From Cryptomeria japonica (lineage: Eukaryota; Streptophyta; Pinopsida; Cupressales; Cupressaceae): a stretch of DNA of 64,000 nt. This document shows, piece by piece, positions 54,304 through 64,000 of the stretch. The position numbers and the translations under genes are program-made. Location of the stretch: positions 660,650,438-660,714,437 of the forward strand of contig NC_081414.1 in the NCBI RefSeq assembly GCF_030272615.1, written 5' to 3'. Numbering within the stretch: position 1 is the first letter of the stretch; every line of letters begins with the position of its first letter. Below the pieces are notes generated by a model. The model was given only the letters and a program-made list of their open reading frames with translations. It was not told the origin of the DNA and did no database searches.

Positions 54304-55462
54304 TCAATTAGATGAAGAACTTCCTGTCGGTGGAGCACTGCTCTATCCTACCGGTGAAGCATCACTCTGTCCTGCTGGTGGAGCATTTGTTGGTTCTACC
54401 GGTGGAGGAATATTCCCAATATTTAGATCAGCTTTTCTAATCCATTGCTTTGAGAATTCTTGCTTAACCTCTTCAACCTTTTCTTTACCTTTCAAGCTAG
54501 CACTTTTGTTGTCTACTAGTGTACCTTTACTTCTACAAAATTTAGCAATATGCCCAACCTTGTTACATGCATAACAAGTTACATTATTTTTCTGAATAGC
54601 TTTCTCATAACCTATGCTGGTTTGTGTTCTGCATTGATTAGATAAATCTCCAAATCTTCCACAAACATAACATCTCACATTCATTCTGCAGTTTTCAGAG
54701 TTATGACCAATTTTGTTGCATTTTGAACATTGACCGGTGGATGTATTGATATTCTGATAATTCCTAGATCTACATTCATTTGCCCTATGACCATACTTAT
54801 TATAGTTAAAGCATTTTCCATTGAATTTATAAGCATTAGGTGGTCTTACCGGTTTGTTGTGATCCTGAGTATTTGTAGTACCGGAGCTTTCACCAACTTC
54901 AAAGCCAATTCCAGAAGTGTCACCTTTAGGTTTTTGATTCTTCAATAAGGTAACAAGTTCTTCCGAGCTTTCTCTTGAATTTTTCTTTATGTTGATTTGC
55001 AGTTTCCAATTCCCTTTCCACGATTTCTTTTTGTCTCATCAGTTCATTTGAGTCATTCTGAGTATGCATCAGATCTGTCTTCAACATGTCATTTTCATAG
55101 TTAAGTCTTTTGTTCTCATTTGCTGCATCACTTAGTCTTCTGGTCAATTCTTCTTCATTCTTCTTCCTATCCTTGATCTCTTTGCAAAATCTCATAGTCA
55201 TATCCTACATTTCATTTTTTGTTGTCATGTTCTCTTGTTTCAGCTTGCTTATCATATCATTAAGTGATTCCTTTTCATCATTCTCTTTTTGCAATTTTTC
55301 ACAAAGTTCTCTTCTCTTATTTCTTGCAACAGTAAGATTTTCTTGAAGTGCTTGAATGATATCCTGAGCTGCTCTTAAATCATCTTCTAATTTGATATTT
55401 TTCAACTTCTCCGCATCATAGTCTGTAAGAGCTCCTTCAAGTTGCTTCATCAGATTTTCCAT
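54304..55462 (-). pseudogene. Outer ORF1: coiled coil with four CCHC knuckles
   Basis: The first ATG is at 55462. Coiled-coil N-terminal half, TAG at 55205, a frameshift near 54967-54975, then four knuckles: CFNYNKYGHRANEC (second Cys lost), CSKCNKIGHNSENC, CYVCGRFGDLSNQC (His to Asp) and CYACNKVGHIAKFC. A premature TAG at 54343 precedes the family stop at 54304. The damage falls on different knuckles from those in Inner, so the ancestor had four intact sites. Confidence 0.83.
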
Positions 55463-55520
55463 CTTTACCGGTGTCAAGATCTTCCTCAAGTTGTTAGGCT
55501 TCTAAAAATAGAGGACCAGG

Positions 55521-55532
55521 CTTTGATACCAA
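55521..55532 (-). other. Outer primer-binding site
   Basis: Minus strand TTGGTATCAAAG, the initiator-Met type with one change, one base from the LTR. Confidence 0.88.
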
Positions 55533-55533
55533 T

Positions 55534-56344
55534 TGTTAGGATTCCCATAGATATTGAGATGGGGGGGGGTGAATTAGTATCTAACCGATGATAAGAATTT
55601 TCTAAGTTAAAACATGCAGAACATAAAATAACAATATACTAGTATGCAAGAATTAATGCAATAAATAGAATCAGAAACATCCACATGAAAAGAACACCAT
55701 AACACAAGATGTTTAATGAGGAAACTCAGTGTGGGAAAAACCTCGGTGGGATTTGTGACCCACAATATTCACTCACTAGCCAATAAGAGAATATTACTTA
55801 CAATAGGGGCCTACACATGCAGGAAGGCCAATTGCCTAGAGCTCATTGCTCAATGAGAAGTCACACTAACTTACAATAAGGATTATACTAATCCAATGAC
55901 TTGTACTGCTTTACAATAGCATCTCCAATGCCAAATTTAGTATAGGTTCTTGCTCTATTCTTTACATATACCCTTGACCTATAATTCACACATTAGGTCT
56001 GCCTAATAATTTTCTTTATGCTCACTACATTACCTCTCTAAATGTCTACAATGATCTCCTTTATATACAAGAGTCATTTTACAATTTGCCAAGTCGACTT
56101 ACAATAATAAACAAAATATTACATATCAAAAATCCTGTCGGCCTCTATGCTGGTATACATCTTTTCTTCTGTGTCGGTGCCGATGCCGGTGTAGAGTGAT
56201 CTTGTTGATGCCGGTGCACTGTCTTGCCTGTGTAATGCTTTGTCGGTATGATGTCTTGTCGGTGCAATAGGATTGCAAGGTTACCATCAATGACAAAAAC
56301 TTCAATCACATACAATGTCTCATTGGAGTGTCCATATGCCAACA
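55534..56344 (-). repeat. Outer 5' LTR
   Basis: 811 bases, direct repeat of 43124-43933. Minus-strand TATATAAAG at 56059-56067. It carries a single GCCGGT unit where the Inner LTRs carry two. Confidence 0.95.
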
Positions 56345-56349
56345 GGAGT
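56345..56349. repeat. Target-site duplication of Outer (right)
   Basis: GGAGT, identical to 43119-43123. Confidence 0.93.
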
Positions 56350-57419
56350 ATGACCAAACCATAGTTCATAAGGGGTCTTATCGGTTTCACTTTTGATGTG
56401 AACTTTGTTGAAAGTATAAACCGTTGTATTCACTTATTCTCTCCAGTACACATGAGGTAGATTTGCTTCCATTAACATTGTTCTTGCTGCATCCAGAATA
56501 GTTATGTTTTTCCTTTCCATAACTCCATTCTATCAGGGTATCCGAGGTGCTGATAGTTGTCTTTTGATTCCATTTACTTCACAGAATGCATTAAATTCCC
56601 TTGATGTAAATTCTCCTCCTTGATCTGATCTTAAACATTTTATTTTCTTGCCGGTTTCATTCTCTACCATTGCCTTGAATATCTTGAATCTTCCAAAAGC
56701 TTATGATTCCTCCTTAAGAAAGTAACCCAACACATTCTAGAATAATCATCAATTATTAGCATAAAGTATTTATCTCCTTGTAGACTTCTTGTTCTTGTAG
56801 GACCACACAAATCAGTATGAATTAAATCAAGAATATTATTTGATTTCTTAGTAATGCTCTTAAATGTTGTTCTAACTTGCTTTCTCATTTGGCATTCCTT
56901 ACATACCGGATTATGAGGTTTCACAATATTAGGTAAATCCCTTACTTCCTTAGTTGAACTGACCTTTACAATGCAATCAAAATTTACATGACAAATTCTT
57001 TTATGCTATAACCAACTTTCATCAATATGTGAAATCAAACATGTTTTATCACTAGTATTCAAGTGAAAGATATTACCTTTAGTCTGATTACCAGTTGCAA
57101 TCTCCAATCCAGTTTTGTTTATGATTTTGTATTTCCCATTCTTGAACTATAACTAAAATCCTTTCTCAACTAATTGACCAACACTCAAAAGATTATGCTC
57201 TAAACCTTCTACATAATAAACATTGTCAGTATTATGCTTACCATCCAAAGATATAGTGCCTTTTCCTTTAATTAAACAAGCTTTATCATCTCCAAACCTT
57301 ACTAGACCTCCATGAATTTCTTGAAATGATAAGAATTTGCTTTTATCACCATTCATATGATGTGAGCATCCAGAATCTATAATCCATTCATCTTTTTCTT
57401 CAATTTTTGCTGCCAGTGC
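56345..57419 (-). pseudogene. Copia-E protease and integrase core
   Basis: Protease and its neighbourhood at 57150-57400 (IIDSGCSHHMNG, VRFGDDKACLIKG). Zinc region and integrase core at 56600-57050 (CKECQMRKQVRT, HTDLCGPTRTRS). The rest of the core to 56350 is decayed, with frameshifts near 56690. It continues across Outer at 43123. Confidence 0.82.
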
Positions 57420-58485
57420 CTACTCTATCGGTTTGACAATAGGTGTCAGTTGATTTTCCTTTATTGCAACAAAATCCCATTCGTTATCTATTGGATCTTC
57501 ATTTGAATCATTTGTAACACCTTCATCTGCATAGTAACATGACTTATCTCTATTTTTCTTGAATCTATATCTCTGATATTCAGGGTTAGACTTATATGAT
57601 CTTTTTGCTTCCTCCCTTAATCTTACATGTCTATCAAGACATCTAGATTCTATATGACCAACTTTATTGCAATTAAAACATTTCAAAGGTGCTTTACCTT
57701 CATACTTACTTCCTACTAGACCTTTAGGCATTTTCCTTGCAAATAGTGCTTCAAGTGCTTCAAGTTCTTCATTTTCTCTCCTCTTATCTTCAAGTTATTT
57801 TGCATAAAATGCTTTCCAATCAGTTTTGTCAGATGATGATGCCTTGAAAACTAACTCAATCTTAACAGTAGCAATAGGACCAAATTCCTCAAGTTCAAAT
57901 GCTTAAAGTTTTCCAACCAAAGTATCTCTAGAAATTGAAGTATTAGGCATTTTTCTCATTTCATTAATAGAAGTTAGTTTCATTTTGTAAGTCAGTGGCA
58001 ATGCTCTTAAAACTTTAGATACAATTTCATCTTCACTTAAGGATCCTCCATAACATTATATTCCTAAAACAATTTTCATTAACTCTTTCCATAAATGCGA
58101 AAATTATTTCATCTTCCATTTTCAGATTTTCATACCCGACTCAGTAACATTCCAGTTTTGCAATTTGGACAGTGGTATCTCCTTCATTCAGTGTCTCCAA
58201 CTTATCCCAAATAGCTTTAGCAGTAGATCAGTCTAATAATCCCATGATTTGCTGATCTGATAATGCGCTCAAAAGTGCTTCTCTTGGTTTGCAATCATTG
58301 TCCATGTCCTTAGCCAATGTTGGTGGATGAGGTTGATTCAGAATAGGAGCAACATAGCCATTCTTTGTAACATCCCATATATCTCTTCCAATGCAGTTCA
58401 TATGTGTTTCCATTCTGATCTTCCATATACCATAGTTAGTTCCATCAAGCTTCAGACTATCCATCCTGAAAATATTTGTTGCCAT
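57420..58485 (-). pseudogene. Copia-E gag
   Basis: ATG 58485 (MATNIFRMDSLKLDGTNYG), closely matching the Copia-A gag. The middle third (57740-58220) is heavily frameshifted. The nucleocapsid knuckle CFNCNKVGHIESRC near 57670 is intact, unlike that of Copia-A. Confidence 0.83.
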
Positions 58486-58528
58486 AGGATCTCCTTAAGT
58501 TGTTAGGCTTCTACAAAACAAGGACTAG

Positions 58529-58541
58529 GCTCTGATACCAA
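58529..58541 (-). other. Copia-E primer-binding site
   Basis: Minus strand TTGGTATCAGAGC, an exact initiator-Met PBS. Confidence 0.93.
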
Positions 58542-58542
58542 T

Positions 58543-59615
58543 TGTTAGGTCCCGAGAAGGACAACTGAGAAGGGAGGGTGAATCAGTTGTGAACCATTTT
58601 TTAATAAATTGTAATCCAAATGCAAGTTATTCCAATTTATCCTTAATGTCGGTAAACCAAACTTAAGTGTTGGTAAAATAGATTAACAGATATAGCAGTA
58701 CCGGTTTAACTTAATGCATGAAACATAAAGAGAAATGACATCCACAACACATAACACAAATATTTTGACATGGAAACCCGATAAGGGAAAAACCATGGTG
58801 GGAAACCTTATCCACAATCAAATGATACTACAGCAGATAGTATGTGTATACAAATGGGGTCTACACATGGAGAAAGGCCAACTTCCTAGAGCTCACTGCT
58901 CAATCACAAATTAGGAGTCACACTGACTACACAATTGGATGGTTAAATCCAATGATAATGTACAACTCAAAATAGAATCTATAATGTTGGATTCAGTACC
59001 AGTTAAGCTCTGAACATGAGTGTTAAAACACCTTCATAACCTTCCTTCAACATTCAAATAATGTCTACATGATTCGCACAGGGATCTGCTTATTTTTGCT
59101 CTTCAATATCTACACTCACTCATGATTATCCTAATCTTCAATAAGATCTTACAATCATATATACAAAACCTAAGACCAAATGAATAGGTCAGCTCACTAA
59201 AGATACTACAATTAAATCAATTACAAATGAGTCTTGATGCGATATAACATGTCGACTTAATACATTTACCATAATAGCTAATCAATAAAATAATCTCCAT
59301 AACGTGTTGTACTGATCTAGAATAGATAACGTGTACCGGTCCATAACCTAGACTTATCTGCCGGTAAAGGCAAATCTGTCAACCCGATTAGACCAATAAG
59401 AAAAACACCAAAACCAAATTTCCAATCCATGTTTTCAACATAACCAAATGATCTCCAAGTTATCATCGCTGCCGGTGAACAATATAACCTATTGGTAAAC
59501 ATATACCGGTGACTGTGCATATCAATGAACCATAATGTAAACCTCCAAGCAGACAAGTGTTGACATCAATGACAAAACCAATGCAACACATGAAAAAGTC
59601 ATCCATAAACCAACA
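58543..59615 (-). repeat. Copia-E 5' LTR
   Basis: 1,073 bases, direct repeat of 39626-40713, with ACCGGT or GCCGGT words near 58700, 59335, 59360, 59472 and 59505. The partner LTR has several of these mutated to ACTGGT or ATTTGCCAGT-like forms, as expected from C-to-T decay. Confidence 0.93.
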
Positions 59616-59620
59616 CTTCT
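59616..59620. repeat. Target-site duplication of Copia-E (right)
   Basis: CTTCT, identical to 39621-39625. Confidence 0.92.
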
Positions 59621-61480
59621 ACTCCTTGTAGTGTTATTGTTGATACAATTGGAACTTGATTACCAGTTGCTTCGTCTCTCTTGATTGCTAATTCTTCTTG
59701 TTCATTTTCATACTCTTCCTGAGTTTTTTGAGTACTTATTTCCTGTGATGTTGAAGGTAGTATCTTTTTCCTCCACTTAGACTGATGATGAGAAGTATGT
59801 TTTTGATCTGATGACTCTCTTAGATTGTATCCCAGTCCATCTTTATCATTTGTATACTTAGTTTGTAGCTAAATAGGTTCAACAATACCTTCTTGATGCT
59901 TTCCTAGAGGACCAATACCTGAATATCCCATATGTTGAATCATCTTATAGCCTGGGGTCCATATTGTGCTGGGGAAATTTCACAGTGTTGTACTTATTTG
60001 TTTTCACTATCTTCTTTGAAAATCCATTTGACAACAACATCCTCTTCTATTTCATCTGCAAGGGAAGTAGAGGACTGTACAAAAATACCATCATAAATGA
60101 CATTTGGAGTTGAAGTTTGTGGCTTCATAGCCTCTGATGGTTTTCTAGACTGTCTTGGCGATGGAGGAAGAGACATTAGTGAAAGTACAGGTTTTATTTT
60201 GTTTCCATCCATGCCAATATCTATGATTTTCAATTTCTTTTCTAAATCTTTCATCAAAGTTTCTAAACTTTCTGCTATAGAGGCCGGTCTGTTATAAGGA
60301 ACAAAGGTATCAGTACACTATTTTAATGCACTATAGGTGTAACTTGTATCAGCAGGAATACTGACTTCAACTCCATTATAAGGAAATTTCAAGCATTGAT
60401 GATAGGTAGATGGTACTGCTTGCATTTCGTGAATCCATGGCCTTCCTAGCAAGATGTTATATGAAAGAGGAATATCAAGCACCTAAAAAATAACATCTCT
60501 TTCCACAGGTCCTACCCTAATTGGTAGTAGTACCAGACCTTTATATGTTCTTTCTTCTTCATCATAAGCTTTGATTGTTATTTTCTTTGTTGGATCAATG
60601 ACATTTTCAGAAAATCCCAACTGTGTTAGTAGATTGTAGGCACAAATATTCGACCCAACGCCTTCATCTGTCAAAACATGTTTGACTCGGTGTTTATGGA
60701 TCATAGCTTCAATGTGCAATGGTTGGTTATGTGGGTGATTTAGTGAATCGTCATCTTCTTCAGAGAAGGTGAGGTAATGAGGCAAAGTCAGGTGACCCAC
60801 CAAAGATTGAAATCAATCTACATCTAAATCTTTGGGGACATTAGTAGTGAGCAAATCTTTGTCTAGGATCTCTCTATGAGCAGAAGAGATCTTCAACAGT
60901 TCAAAAATGGATATTTGAGCGGTAGTTCGTTTCAATTGTTTGACAATGCTATAACTAGGAGAGAATGATGAAGCCAACTTCTTAGATTTAGTTGTGATCA
61001 TATCTAGTTGTCTATTTGAAGAAGTCAATAGGTTTGTTGTTGCTTGATTAGGAGTTGAGGAACTAGATCCTCTTAGAGTAACCTTCTTTTGAGCGCAGGT
61101 CACAACATTTGTAGTTTGCATTTTATTTTGTTTGTCTTTGATTATGATCATGTTGCAATACTCAGATTGGGAAGATTCAACCATGTTGATCACATTGTCA
61201 TTGTTAGTATAGGTGTAATTGACTTTGGCACCTCCCTTGGATTTTGAGGAATCACCTTGTTCATAAGCAGGCCAGGGATCTTTAAAAGCTTTGTGATCAA
61301 CATTAGTCATGTGATTTCCAACAACAATTTTGCCAGCATTGATGAGGTCTTGGATCTCATGTTTGAGTTTCATGTAGTTGTTTGTTGTATGACTCTTGTT
61401 TCAATGGTATTCATAATACTCGTTTTCCCTCCACCATTTGTGTTTAACTTCTGGATCATATAGTCTAGAGTTGTCTTGTA
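59621..61480 (-). pseudogene. Gypsy-F late gag and aspartic protease
   Basis: One frame with stops from 61373 to 59994. The zinc-knuckle region near 61400-61440 has lost its cysteines. The protease follows (VLTDEGVGSNIC near 60650; LLGRPWIH near 60440), where Gypsy-1 has VLIDNGAGLNIC. The D-x-G box is recognisable, but its flanks have drifted. From 59990 to 59621 only decayed linker remains. Copia-E interrupts the element at 59620. Confidence 0.8.
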
Positions 61481-62706
61481 ATGTTATCAGATCATTTGCC
61501 AATAAAGTTTTAAGAGTTGATTCATATGATTCTTCTGGAGGAGTGAAATCATTTTTAGGATTTGAAAGCCAAGGCTTCTCTTTAAACCACTCTTTGATTT
61601 CTTTAGTGGATTTTCTTCCGCAATTTCAGCTGCTTTGAGTGCTTGTGTGCCACTAGCCAGATTAAATATTGTGGGTTTTGATTTTGTTTTAATAGTGTCC
61701 ACCACTCCATCATTAACAACATTTCTATTGTTATCTTTTTTGTATTTCCAGTATTTGTTCTTTTCTTTGGAACTAGAGCCTTGTTGTGTTTCTTTTCAAA
61801 GTGATATATCTCCTTTCTTTATAAACACATCTTCCATTCCGAGGGCACTATCTACCATTTTCTTAAATGAAGGGTATATTTGCATTTGGATATTGTATTT
61901 CAATTCAGGGATCAAGTTATTGACAAAGATATCTATCTTCTCAGAATTTGGAATAGGCCGTGAATATCTAGAGAACATCTTTCTCCAATGTTGAAGAAAA
62001 GTGAGAAAAGGTTCTCCTATTTTTTGTTTGGTATTACAAAGCTTGATCATAGTGACTAGATGAAAAAATTTATAGGAGTATTGTTGGAAAAATAATTTGA
62101 CTAATTCCTCAAAAGTTTTAATTACCATAGGTAGGCTTGAAAACCATTCCATAGCTTGTCCTCCTAAACTCCTCGGGAAAAGGTGCATGAGATATGTTTG
62201 TTCGTGCATGAACTCCATACATAAAGCACAAAATTATCTTACATGGTCTTGAGGATCTGCATTACCTTTATATTTGTCAAACTTAGGAATCACCACACTT
62301 GAAGGAAATGGAGGCATGTAAATATTTTTGGCAAATGGGAACAGGCAGATTGTGTCTAAAGAGTACAACTTTGATGATTTATCCTTGTTTTTCATTTCTA
62401 TGATTTCAGTTTGTAATGCTTGTAATTTCTTCTTTACCAATGCTAAGGGTGTCTCTTCCTCTTTACTGATAAGGGTTTCAACATTATAATCAGTAGGAAG
62501 TTTAGTGCCTTGTTTTGCTAGCTCTAGAAAATAATCTTCATCATTTTTTGGAAATCTTTATCCTTTTGACAACTATTTATAATAGCTTCTATAGGTTCAG
62601 AGGCTTCAGAGTCGCTAGATGAGGAATCACTGTCATTAGCATGGGTACTGAGATTGTCATAAGTGTCGTATTTAGCAGCTTGTCTTTCTTTCCTTTCTCC
62701 ATACAT
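61481..62706 (-). pseudogene. Gypsy-F gag
   Basis: Retrotransposon gag domain: YMPPFPSSVVIPKFDKYKG (62310), DPQDHVR, QTYLMHLFPRSLGG (62190), KQKIGEPFLTFLQHW (62020), closely following Gypsy-1 gag. The N-terminus may start at 62706 (MYGERKERQ) with a serine/aspartate-rich stretch. Frameshifts near 62500 and 61750 and several stops break it. Confidence 0.82.
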
Positions 62707-64000
62707 ATCATGAACCCTATTTTTCCATAATTATTTAATTAGGAAAATAATGTTTATTTTTCGCAAATGAATTGGAAATGAAATGAAAATAGAACAGTTA
62801 ATGAAATAAAATAGGAGATCGAATGTACTAAAATTATTTATATACAATTGAATGATTAGTAATAATTTTTATTATAAATTGGGATTGTCATTGCTAATGA
62901 GCGATTGAGTGCAAGTGAATGCAGGAACAAGTGAACAATGATGAAGGCGAGAACATGGTTCAGGTAGAGTTGTCTTAGCTCTTGTATTTCATTAGAATAG
63001 ATGGAATCTCGCACAAACCACATTAGGATTTATAATTTGCATCTTGAAAATATGGAGGATTTAGATAACCTTATTTGAGTGTTTGTTCAAATTGAAATGA
63101 TGAATTTGAAAGTGTAAATGATTCAAAAATGAATATTGACCCTAGGTTTTTATGTTCTTTTTTAGATATGTATAAATGTATGAAAAATTATACTTATGAG
63201 TTTACTTTTGTAAATTGGACAACAGTATAAAATATATACGTACATGAGAAATTGATTCAATCATATACATGTATATCTATATAGTTATAAATATCCAATT
63301 ATCGTGAAATATGATTACTTAAAGAATTTTGTTTATATCTATGTAATCATTTGAGATTAAAATAAATATATATATGTATTATATTGTGTATACGAGTTCT
63401 AATAATTCGATCATGTTATTCTAAATACATATGTAATTATTGTATATATAATCAAATTTATGAAATTAAGTTATTTAATGAAAATACAAAATATTTATTT
63501 ATATATATATATATTTAATTATAGAAAATGGTTATTAAAGAATTTGTTAAGAGTTTAATGTTTAATATTTACTTTGCAACTGAAATATAGTCGCATATTA
63601 CATTTTTATGTTAGAAAGGTGGCGGGTTAGCATAGCGACTATGTCACATGGCAGTTAGTGTGGCCAATTAGACAAAGACTATGGGTTAACCCAGATCGAG
63701 GATCGCATGTCCATCAACATGGAGATCATGGAAATAAACTAGACATAGACCATTAGTTAAATGCAGATTTTAGAGGTTGCAATATGGAAACAATGGCCAT
63801 TGACCTGGTAGTGAAAACAATGAACTTGCTCAAACACTTAAGTGTTTGTAAAAAAGTTTAACTTGTCATCCCCTCCATCAAGCGAGTAAACTGCAGATAA
63901 CTCTTTCCTTCCATGGGTTGGAATCGACTGATAATGTCCATGTTGAATAAAGATTAGAAGTCTAAAATCGGTGGCATATACATTGCAGGAAGAAGTGGCA
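62707..64000 (-). other. Probable Gypsy-F leader
   Basis: A/T-rich non-coding sequence upstream of the Gypsy-F gag. No gene, LTR edge or primer-binding site is visible to the end of the window. Given the 3-kb leader of Gypsy-1, it is most simply leader sequence continuing past 64000. Confidence 0.5.

Larger units (their letters stand above)
43124..56344 (-). mobile_element. Outer: pol-less two-ORF LTR retrotransposon, split by Inner
   Basis: Complete element with LTRs of 810 and 811 bases, PBS, ORF1, ORF2, polypurine tracts and GGAGT target duplications. Without Inner and one Inner target duplication it is about 6.59 kb. ORF2 ends 215 bases before the 3' LTR, leaving no room for pol. Removing Inner plus one duplication gives an ORF2 interval divisible by three with the frame preserved, which confirms the nesting. 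No protease, RT, RNase H or integrase is present, so it must have used enzymes supplied in trans. Confidence 0.9.
39626..59615 (-). mobile_element. Copia-E: Sirevirus-like Copia element, split by Outer
   Basis: Two LTRs (39626-40713 and 58543-59615), PBS, gag, protease, integrase, RT, RNase H and four polypurine tracts, flanked by CTTCT duplications. Its integrase is interrupted at 43124-56344 by Outer. It is inserted in Gypsy-F. Same family as Copia-A by protein and LTR. Its own length without the nested DNA is about 6.8 kb. Confidence 0.92.

Noticed and set aside
62707-64000. Host gene or LTR edge at the right end of the window
   Set aside because: No open frame, splice pattern, TG...CA edge or primer-site core was found; only A/T-rich sequence with short repeats of TATATA.

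Overview
This is nuclear DNA from a large-genome plant, and nearly all of it is nested LTR retrotransposons. The plant assignment rests on Tat-type Ty3/Gypsy elements with two RNase H domains, Sirevirus-like Ty1/Copia elements with multiplied polypurine tracts, and a plant mobile domain (PMD) gene. A gymnosperm would fit this density of long elements, but nothing in the sequence proves it. I found no ordinary host gene, rRNA, tRNA gene or CRISPR array.

Left third (1-23851). A 19.6-kb Tat-type Gypsy element, here Gypsy-1 (678-20258, minus strand), has two 1.36-kb LTRs, a single-frame gag-PR-RT-RNH-aRNH-IN reading frame (15831 down to 8541) broken by nine stops and one frameshift, and a 3-kb leader. 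An antisense, intron-containing PMD pseudogene (2442-5981, plus strand) lies between pol and the 3' LTR. Arrays of the palindrome AGCGCT lie at both ends of its internal region in opposite orientation. Each LTR has a primer-binding site on one side and a polypurine tract on the other, as in a tandem chain. A head-to-head LTR copy fills 1-632. The leader and 5' LTR of a second Gypsy element (Gypsy-2, 20347-23851) follow.

Middle (23852-35146). A plus-strand Copia element (Copia-A, 23852-30140) has its 5' LTR cut by the Gypsy-2 LTR. Copia-A sits in ORF2 of a pol-less element (C, 30141-33714). C sits in ORF1 of a related element (D, 33715-35146), and D sits in the integrase of another Tat-type Gypsy element (Gypsy-F).

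Right half (35147-64000). Gypsy-F (minus) is split by Copia-E (39626-59615, target duplication CTTCT). Copia-E is split in its integrase by a pol-less element (Outer, 43124-56344, GGAGT). Outer is split in its ORF2 by a second copy of the same family (Inner, 45990-52612, GTGGT/ATGGT). Removing Inner plus one target duplication leaves the Outer ORF2 frame continuous.

The main novelty candidate is the pol-less family represented by C, D, Outer and Inner. Two complete copies are about 6.6 kb. Each has LTRs, an initiator-Met primer site and multiplied polypurine tracts. ORF1 is a long coiled coil followed by four or five CCHC knuckles, and ORF2 encodes a protein of about 1,075 residues that I do not recognise. 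There is no protease, reverse transcriptase, RNase H or integrase. Outer, Inner and D share LTR blocks, a hairpin beside the primer site and, where visible, the polypurine-tract layout with Copia-A and Copia-E, so mobilisation in trans by those Copia elements is the simplest explanation.
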